Below are positions 55,890-64,000 of a stretch of DNA of 64,000 nt, in pieces. The notes beneath the pieces were generated by a model, which saw nothing but the letters and a program-made list of their open reading frames with translations, ran no database searches and was not told the origin of the DNA. This DNA is from Mytilus edulis (Eukaryota > Mollusca > Bivalvia > Mytilida > Mytilidae): the NCBI RefSeq assembly GCF_963676685.1, contig NC_092355.1, positions 68,083,006 to 68,147,005 of the forward strand, written 5' to 3'. Position 1 is the first letter of the stretch, and every line of letters begins with the position of its first letter. Position numbers and translations under genes: made by a program.

Positions 55890-56700
55890 TCAATTTTAGA
55901 TACTTCTTGTCACTGACTGCAGTAACGGATTTTATTTTATTATTTTGTTTTCGTTACATCTTTTGATACATTCTTGAACCAAAATTTGGAAGACATTAAC
56001 ATTTTTCAATTTCTGATTAGATATATCATACGATTTGTATATAGAAAAACCTAAAATTGTTTCGAAATAATTCCGACCAAAATATTTTTTTCAAAAATTT
56101 TACATTCGAACACTAATTTTTTTAACAATATCCTAAAATCTACATTTGTTTTCTCATTAACTCATAAATACTCTTCCAGAAATTTTCTAAACATTCACAA
56201 GTAATAAAACAAGTGGTTATAATCATCTTTTTTCATTACATACATCACATATAGACTGTCGTTTGTTTGTTTCCATTTATATAATAAGTCTTTCGTTTGA
56301 AATATAAAATTTAAAAGTTTCCAAGTATATGGTTTTAGCTTATTCTCTTCTGAAAAATGAAAAATAAGGAAATACAATTTCAGTAATTTTTAAGATACAT
56401 ATACATTAATTTTGCTTTCACCAATTGAGTGTTCGGTTTAAGCTTTACAAATGGATTTGTATAATATGTTAGTTGGACTATTTAAAGCTTCAATGTAATA
56501 ACCTTTCCAAATTAATTAATATCATAGAATATTAACAATACTCCTAAATGAAATTTTGGACATTTTAAGATCATGGCTTTTATTTTATGTCAAAATATTA
56601 ATGTCTGGTTACCAATTATTCTTCTGTAAATATCGACAATGTGATTTCCAAGAGGAACTTATTTTACTGCTAAAACTGTACCACTTTTACTATGAGGTTT
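55890..56700 (-). pseudogene. 3' part of a LINE reverse transcriptase polyprotein
   Basis: On the - strand an open stretch (56195-56377) reads KLKPYTWKLLNFIFQTKDLL then YKWKQTNDSLYVMYVMKKDD and YNHLFYYL. The W-K, C/V-x-x-C/V and NHLF pattern is that of the zinc-knuckle-like segment near the C-terminus of many non-LTR elements. Coding-like sequence extends on both sides with stops: WNKSHDLKMSKISFRSIVNI upstream, and MRKTNVDFRILLKKLVFECK and IISKQF downstream. The cysteines are lost and stops are present, so it is dead. The clade is not assigned. Confidence 0.55.
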
Positions 56701-58065
56701 GGTAAAGGAGGGGTGAAAGATACCAGAGGAGCATTCAAACTTGTATGTCGAAAATAAGTAAAAACTGATATCCTAGAATGGAAAGCTCATATGCACTACT
56801 ATCTTTTTCAAAGCTCAAAATATAGGACTGTGTGGCATTTTTTCAACATGTATATGACCCAAACTTCTAAGAGTTTAAACTTATACTAAAATTCTGTACT
56901 ACCTGTCCCTTCACTTTGGGTCTTCCATGTGTATTCATACTGGTAAAATTCCCAAGTTCTGTTTCTACGAAATGAAACATATATAGATCATAGCCGTGAA
57001 CCAGTAGGTAAACAAAACAAAATATCTATGAATATTATAAACTCCCCAAAAGAGCGTGGTTTGTGAAACAACTGTAATTACAAAAGCATTTATTCAAAAA
57101 ATCTTGAAAACACTTTTTCTCACAACAATAGTTTTTTTATTATGATCATAGCCTAAAATAAAACACTGGATATGCTATTACAGTATATTTTATACCCCCA
57201 CCCCTGATTCAATTTTTAAACAATTCGAAAACAATTTAATACTTTAATTAATGACAGCTTACCGTACATGTATGTGCATGTTTTCTGACATAAAATGTAT
57301 AGAACCTGTATGAAACTATTCTGATAACAAATTGAAAGCATTTCAGAATTCAATAAATGGAAAGCTTAGTAGTTAATCATTACAACATTCAAGGTTACAT
57401 AAAGTATCCAATCTACCTTAAGTCTCCAGTTCACATCTAACTGTATCTATAAAAGTTCATAATATCTGCCTCAAATGGTCTGTTTAGGAATATGACAGTT
57501 TTTGTCCATTTGTATGATGTGTTTTATCATTTGATTTTGCCATCTCATTAGGGACTTTCCGGTTTGAATTTTCCTCGGAATTCAGTATTTTTGTGATTTT
57601 ACTTTGTAGGGCCCCTAATGCTTAAATTACCTGTTTTATGACCCAGGGGTTAGAACTTTTCTCCTAAGGCCTCATATTTGTTTAATAATTCTGCCGTTTC
57701 TGTGATTATGGAATATTTATTAGAATCTAAGGATAGAGTACACTATTGTTAGTTTAATTGAGGTATTTTTGTATCCTGAATATTTTAAACTCCTAAAAAG
57801 AGGCTTGGTTTGAGAAACAGCTGTATTTACAATGTCAACCTGTAGGCTAATTTCTCAAAAAAAATATGCTGAAATAAAGCACTTGTGTCATCTTTAATAT
57901 CATTGACAAAAAATATCAAGTTACTAGAACTCTTTCCAATTTTCAAAAATAATGGTTCTATTTTCAAAATTAGTCCATTTGTTTTCCCCTAAATTATCTG
58001 TTTTCTTAAATCTGTCAAGGTGATAGTTTGTTTTTTTGGTCTATCCACCACCTGATATTACCCAA
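56701..58065. repeat. Repeat-rich unassigned sequence
   Basis: About 57490-57605 matches the GGGACTTTCCG repeat at 40955-41110. Segments near 57040 and 57790 share AAACTCC, GTTTGTGAAACAACTGTAAT-like words and are relatives of each other. No Roc or COR coding exon was found here despite looking. Confidence 0.4.
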
Positions 58066-58650
58066 CGGATTTTAATGAAAGTTGATATTAACTGACGTAT
58101 CCTTATATTGTTCCTTGTGTCCAAATTTTCGACAATTGATACGTTGTAGATGATTGAAATTCACACTGTCTAATCGATCAACCTCATGCATTGCAATGAT
58201 TATCTGGTATGGCCTTGCTCTTCGTAGAAATCACAAAAACCATGTGAATAGAAAGCTTTTATTAATGTTCGTGACCTTTATTCATGATATCACTGCACCT
58301 CTAGTCCCAAATGGAATTGGGTGAAAGTAAACATTACTACAGAGTCGATACCTTTGGTAATACCAATATCTTTTTAAATTTATTTTCCACACAAAATACG
58401 GTTCAGACGCGCCTTTGTGAGATTTTTCATCAATCAATCAAGAAACAAACGTGAAAAGCTACACAGGCATCTTTTCCAAAGAAGCACTGAACGAAGCTTC
58501 ATGGGCAATAGGGTTATATTTTAATGAAACTTGATATTAACTGACGTATCCTTATATTGTTCCTTGTGTCCAAATTTTCGACAATTGATACGTTGTAGAT
58601 GATTGAAATTCACACTGTCTAATCGATCAACCTCATGCATTGCAAATTAT
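58066..58650. repeat. Direct repeat of about 125 bases
   Basis: The segment from TTGATATTAACTGACGTATC to CAACCTCATGCATTGCAA occurs at about 58082-58196 and 58530-58645, nearly unchanged. The 330 bases between differ and end with GGGTTATATTTTAATGAAAC. Confidence 0.75.
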
Positions 58651-59337
58651 CAGACATACCTTGATGTAATTCTGAAAGTCTCAATTTTCCAGCGAGATCG
58701 ATGGCAAATCCTTTAATAAGGTCAGAGCTAAACACTATAATTGAAACATTTTAGCCATGCTGCTTCTGAATTGTGATTAGAAGCAATAAGGACTTATTAA
58801 TTTGCTCTGAAGTTTTGCAGGTGGAAAGGTATCGGAGTCACATGAGTCATTCCTGAGCAAAAGTGATCAGTATGTGTTGAGTATGTGCGATATAAAAAAA
58901 AACTTCTTATGCAAGAAAAGGGCGTCATTAACAGTCGTTATTAAAAATGTAAAAGCAAGTTCATGGCCTGATCAATCAGAGCTCAGACATAAACAGGTCG
59001 ATTTCTGTATTTGACTTAAAGATGTCAAAATATGTATTTATTATAAAAATTTGTTTTCAATTTTAGACTTATCTAAGTCAGAAAATGACAGACTTGTTTA
59101 GGTCTATTTCTGTGGATGAAAAAACTTAATTTTAATTGGTGGCCAAAGTACACCACCTATGACAGCAAAAAACTGTCTGAGTGTTCACAAGGACTTGAGC
59201 TATCTATGTTTAATTATCTAATTGAACATCCTTACTAAACACAGATGTTTTACCTCATTATTAGTGTGGTTCCAGGTGGTTGCATTGTAAGGTTAATTAA
59301 CTATCTCCGATTTTTTAGACTCTCATTCATATTTTTC
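58651..59337. other. Unassigned sequence
   Basis: No feature recognised. Confidence 0.35.
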
Positions 59338-61207
59338 TTTGTTTATACACAACACAATTTAAGATTTATGTTTTATTATTAAAATATCAAAACATACTAA
59401 ATCTACACATAATATTAAAATCAACTGTAACATAACAGTACATAAAAGTCTACATTGGATGACTAACAATATAATACATTATTGGCTTTCTTGGGGCTAC
59501 TCATTCACTTAAAAGAATTTGAAATAAATATTTCAAACTATTCAAAATATGAGAAAATAAATTTAAAACTTATCAAAATAAGAGAAAAATAAAAATAAAC
59601 GATTAGTAAAAAATGTTCCTGGGGCGATCCCCAGGAATGAACCTATTTGTTCCTCGGCAGGAATGAACCTAGTTCCTGGGGCGATCCCCAGGAATGAACC
59701 TAATTCCTGAGGCGACCCCCAGGAAAGAACCTAGCTAGTTCCGGGGCGATCTCCAGGAATGAACCTATTTTTCCTCGACAGGAATGAACCTAATTCCTGG
59801 GGCGATCCCCAGGAATGAACTTAATTGCTCCTGGGCGATCCCAGCGTAGTAAAAATACTACTTAAAATACAATTTGTTCCTCGACAGGAATTAACCTATC
59901 TGATGTATTATTGAATTGGGGGAGTATGATTCCCCTGGAATTGAAAATAAAAGGCACATATCAATTTCCATATGAGAAGTCCCTAAAACAAGAGGTAAAC
60001 AAATATTTATATGTTTAAACTAACAAACTAGATATATAGAAGAAAATATAACAATGTCGTTTAGCAATTTCAAATCACTCTTTCTATAACATCAATTTTT
60101 TAATAGATATATTTTTGACTTCGCTGGAATGCATTGCATGAGAAACACTTCAGCTTGAATAAAAACATTACCAACACTTACAACTGTATGAATTATTCTT
60201 AAACAGAAATACCAAGAACTTGCAGTCAGAATCCCACAATATTGGCCTGACTGTAACTAAAAATAACACCTTCAAATACTTTACATATTTGTAATACATT
60301 CATATCATACCTAACATGCAAGCTAAATACCCAGTTAATGCACAGGTGTAGTTGGGGATTGTGGGTGGGATAGCTGATTGTAATTGCATCCAATACAACG
60401 ATGCTTTCTCTCAATTCATCAACAATACTCTAACCCCCTCTAGGGCACTATTCCTACTTAGCTAAAAATAAATGTTATGTTATTGCCTAAGAATAGACTA
60501 AGATAACTGCCTGCTGAAATCATTGATAACAGATGCATTGTATTGTGTATAAAGTATAATTTAATAAATCAAATTTCCTTTTATACACAACACAATTTAA
60601 AATGTATGTTTTATTATTAAAATATCAAAACATACTAAATCTACACATAATATTAAAATAAACTGTAACATAACAGTACATAAATTTCTACATTGGATGA
60701 CTAACAATATAATACATTATTGGCTTTCTTGGGGCTACTCATTCACTTAAAAGAATTTGAAATAAACATTTCAAACTATTCAAAATATGAGAAAATAAAT
60801 TTGAAACTTATCAAAATATGAGAAAAATAAAAATAAACGATTAGTTAAAAATGTTCCTGGGCCGATCCCCAGGAATGAACCATTTTGTTCCTCTGCAGGA
60901 ATGAACCTATTTCCTGGGGTGATCCCCAGGAATGAACCTAGTTCCTGGGGCGATCCCAAGGAATGAACCTAATTCCTGAGGCGATCACCAGGAATGAACC
61001 TAGCTAGTTCCTGGGGCGATCTCCAGGAATGAACCTATTTTTCCTCGACAGGAATGAACCTAATTCCTGGGGCGATCCCCAGGAATGAACTTAATTGCTC
61101 CTGGGCGATCCCAGCATAGTAAAAATACTACTTAAAATACAATTTGTTCTTCGACAGGAATTAACCTATCTGATGTATTATTGAATTGGGGGAGTATGAT
61201 TCCCCTG
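59338..61207. repeat. Two direct copies of a 620-base unit, 1238 bases apart
   Basis: 59338-59945 and 60578-61207 are highly similar from TTATACACAACACAATTTAA to GGGGGAGTATGATTCCCCTG. Each copy contains six or seven hairpin words of the type CCTGGGGCGATCCCCAGG followed by AATGAACCTA, spaced 30-60 bases apart. The sequence between the copies is unrelated and unrecognised. Confidence 0.8.
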
Positions 61208-61990
61208 AAATTAAAAAGCCAAATGAAATGAGTTCATAAAATGAAAGAGTGAAAGCCCCCAAGAAATAATAATGCTAACAAATACAAATGTTAAAAAAAA
61301 AAAATTAAAAAAAATAAAAATAAAAAATAATACATTAACAATACAATAATTTCAAAAACGACACATTTCTGTTGTGCTTTAGAAATAACCCTCTTACCAG
61401 TTCTGAAGGAGTGACCACAGAAATCACTTTCTCTCTAACCCAGGCGGATTAAAATCTGTCTTACATAATTAAAATTTCTTGCGTTTAATGCTTAACGAAG
61501 GTTCATAAGTAGTGTGACTGTAGTTCTGACACATTATTACTATGAAGGCAGGAATCAAGGTATTGTTTTCCTTATAATTTTGGTGCTATATAGTTCTGAA
61601 GTCTGCATCAAGATATTGCTATCCTCATATATTCCGGTGCTTTATAGTTCTGAATTCTGCATCCGAAAACGATAGGTAATTAAAAAACGAAAGTTCATAA
61701 GTAGTGTGACTGTCGTTCTAACACATTATTACTATGAAGGCAGGAATCAAAGTATTGCTATCCTTATATATAACGGTGCTATAAAGTTCTGAAATCTTCA
61801 TCCGAAAACGAAGGTTTTAATATCTGTATCTGTATCTGTATTTTTTCTGTAAAATAAAAGAAAAGAAACAACCTGGGAATTCTTAGTAGTCCTTAAATAC
61901 TCAAGAGGGGTCTAAGTGGAGATCTCAGCTGAGTTAAATATAATACATTAATACGTAATATTAAGATAATAAACGACCTGTGGCGATTCA
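61208..61990. repeat. Direct repeat of about 170 bases and simple sequence
   Basis: The segment with TTCATAAGTAGTGTGACTGT, ACACATTATTACTATGAAGG and TCCGAAAACGA occurs at about 61500-61675 and 61690-61815. An A-rich stretch lies at 61290-61330 and a TATCTG run at about 61820-61845. Confidence 0.65.
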
Positions 61991-61994
61991 GCAG

Positions 61995-63185
61995 ATGTAG
62001 TGCAATATAAAAAGAGAATGACTGACCTGTGGCGATCTAACAGGTGTAGTACGACCTTTGACGACCCAGCAGGTGTATTACAATTTACATAAAGAGGAAG
62101 AATGACCTGTGGCGATCCAGCAGGTGTATAACAATATACATAAAGAGAATGAATGACCTGTGGCGATCCATCAGATGTAGTACACTATACATAAAGAGAA
62201 TGAATGACCTGTGGTGATCAATCAGGTGTAGTACAATACACATAAATAGAAAGAATGACCTATGGCGATCCAGCAGGTGTAGTGCAATATACATAAAGAG
62301 AATGAATGACCTGTGGCGATCCAGCAGGTGTAGTACAATATACATAAAGAGAAAAAATGACCTGTGGCGATGCAGCAGGCATAGTACGACCTGTGGCGAT
62401 CCAGCAGGTGTAGTACAATACACATAAATAGAAAGAATGACATGTGGCGATCCAGCAGGTGTAGTACAATTTACATAAAGAGAATGAATGACCTGTGGCG
62501 ATCCAGCAGGTGTAGAACAATATACAGAAAGAGAATGAATGACCTGTGGCGATCCAGCAGGTGTAGTACAATATACATAAAGAAAAAGAATGACCTGTGG
62601 CGATCCAGCAGGTGTAGTACAATATACATAAAGAGAATGAATGACCTGTGGCGATCCAGCAGGTGTAGTACAATATACAGAAAGAGAATGAATGACCTGT
62701 GGCGATCCAGCAGGTGTAGTACGACCTGTGGCGATCCAGCAGGTGTAGTACAATATACATAAAAAGAAAGAATGACCTGTGGCGATCCAGCAGGTGTAGT
62801 ACGACCTGTGGCGATCTAGCAGGTGTAGTACAATATACATAAAGAGAAAGAATGACCTGTGGCGATCCAGCAGGTGTAGTACAAATACTGAAAGAGAGAG
62901 AATGACCTGTGGCGATCCAGCAGGTGAATACAATATACATAAGAGAAAGAACGACCTGTGGCGATCCAGCAGGTGTAGTACAATATACTTAAAGAGAGAG
63001 AATGACCTGTGGCGATCCAGCAGGTGAATACAATATACATAAGAGAAAGAACGACCTGTGGCGATCCAGCAGGTGTAGTACAATATACATACAGAAAAAG
63101 ATTGACCTGTGGCGATCCAGCAGGTGTAGTACAAATAAATAAGAGAAAGAATGACATGTGGCGATCCAGCAGGTGTAGTACAATG
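61995..63185. repeat. 51-bp satellite with GATC palindrome, about 22 copies
   Basis: Units of about 51 bases with GACCTGTGGCGATCCAGCAG and GTGTAGTACAATATACATAA; some copies are shortened to the palindromic part. As 51 is 17 codons, several long frames on both strands (up to 349 codons, -) run through it; they translate only the repeat. The core ACCTGTGG-CGAT-CCAGCAGGT is an imperfect inverted repeat. Confidence 0.9.
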
Positions 63186-64000
63186 TATATAACATGTATA
63201 AAAAAAAATGAAAGACGTACATGACGTAGTGCAATATATATAAAGAGCACGAACGACCTGAAATATAATTTATATTTATAACTACTGTATGAAATGTCCA
63301 CCTGGGGAGATCCCTGCATGTGTGGATTAATCTAGACTAAAGATATAAAAAATGATAAATACTGTGTGCTACATGTACTATGTGCTGAAATATAATACAT
63401 ATAAAATAAATACATACATGTATGCATTACTTATACTGAGAAATGTTCACCTTGGGAGATCCTGGAATGTGTAAAATAATTCAGTAAAGAGATAGCAAAT
63501 TATAATAGAGATATGAACATGATAAATACTGTGTGCTTCATGTACTATATATGTACTGAAATATATACATTTAAATTCAATTCATTTCTTAATTATTCAT
63601 TTCTTAATATACTGTACGAAATATACACCTGGAGAGATCCCGGCAGGTGTGGAACACTGTGGAATAAATTCATAAATATGATAAAAACTGTGTGCTATGT
63701 GATGAAATATCATACATATAAAATAAATACATATGACTGTGAAATGTCCTGGAAGGTGTAGAATAATCTAGAATAGAGATAGCAATCTAGAATAGAGATA
63801 TGAACATGATAAATACTGTGTGCTTCTGTACTATGTGCTGAAATATAATACATATAAATATATATTCATACTTATACTGTACGAAATGTTCACCTGAAGA
63901 GATCTCTGCAGGTGTGGAGCATTCTAGAATAGAGATATAAATACTGTATGATACTATGTGCTGAAATATGAGACATTAATACATAGTATTACTTATATTA
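63186..64000. repeat. Longer-period repeats with the same GATC core
   Basis: About four imperfect units of 150-290 bases, each with GAAATGTTCACCTGGGGAGA-like words, then GATCC, GGCAGGTGTGGA and GATAAATACTGTGTGCT. The core word CACCTGGAGAGATCCCGGCA is at about 63626. It runs off the window end. Confidence 0.7.

Noticed and set aside
62085..63134. 349-codon - strand open frame and several overlapping frames on both strands
   Set aside because: They run through a 51-bp satellite; 51 is a multiple of three and the translations are only the repeat in different frames.
54508..64000. Continuation of the Roc/COR coding region
   Set aside because: No segment with COR-like content and proper splice signals was found; the remaining exons probably lie beyond the window.

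Overview
The window looks like nuclear DNA of a marine bivalve, most likely a mussel related to Mytilus. The reasons are AT-rich sequence, very short exons in long introns, no prokaryotic gene packing, and several bivalve-type interspersed repeat families (for example those carrying GATGTGGTATGATT, CTGACCTTGACCTCATTTTC and TATACGACCGC). The species assignment is inference; nothing in the sequence names the organism.

One gene can be reconstructed. It runs on the + strand from about 6356 to 54507 and very probably continues beyond the window. It encodes an ankyrin-repeat protein followed by a Roc-type (ROCO family) GTPase domain. Twelve exons join in phase: a start exon (6356-6379), an N-terminal ankyrin exon (8459-8542), four near-identical ankyrin cassettes of exactly 33 codons each (15375, 16220, 16878, 17540), two further ankyrin exons (18269, 24902), a linker (26846), the P-loop exon (35500), the DxxG exon (45515) and the THKD exon (54356). 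The P-loop exon has a one-base frameshift in an A run, so this copy is either a pseudogene or carries a sequencing error. The COR domain is not visible.

The most striking observation concerns the four cassettes. Introns flanking the exons are almost identical (about 100 bases before the exon are identical in three copies). The 99-base exons differ pairwise by 16 to 22 bases, and almost every difference changes an amino acid. Changes cluster at the ankyrin positions known to contact ligands. This points to a diversifying recognition array.

Most other sequence is repeats. 1-6.3 kb: intergenic DNA with a tRNA-like 79-bp tandem array and 30-bp and 121-bp arrays. 8.6-14.6 kb: a 54-bp satellite of about 110 copies inside an intron. 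19.8-22.8 kb: a PIF/Harbinger-like element. 25-26 kb: a dead piggyBac transposase. 27-31.6 kb and several other places: short-inverted-end elements with tandem cores. Two of these sit in readable target sites and show insertion between two Ts with no target duplication, as expected of Helentron-type rolling-circle elements. 49-50.5 kb: an element with 14-bp inverted ends. 55.9-56.7 kb: the tail of a LINE on the - strand. 59.4-64 kb: several repeat families sharing a GATC-centred palindromic core.

All coordinates and comparisons were made by eye. Exon boundaries rest on splice consensus, phase agreement and domain content, without transcript evidence.
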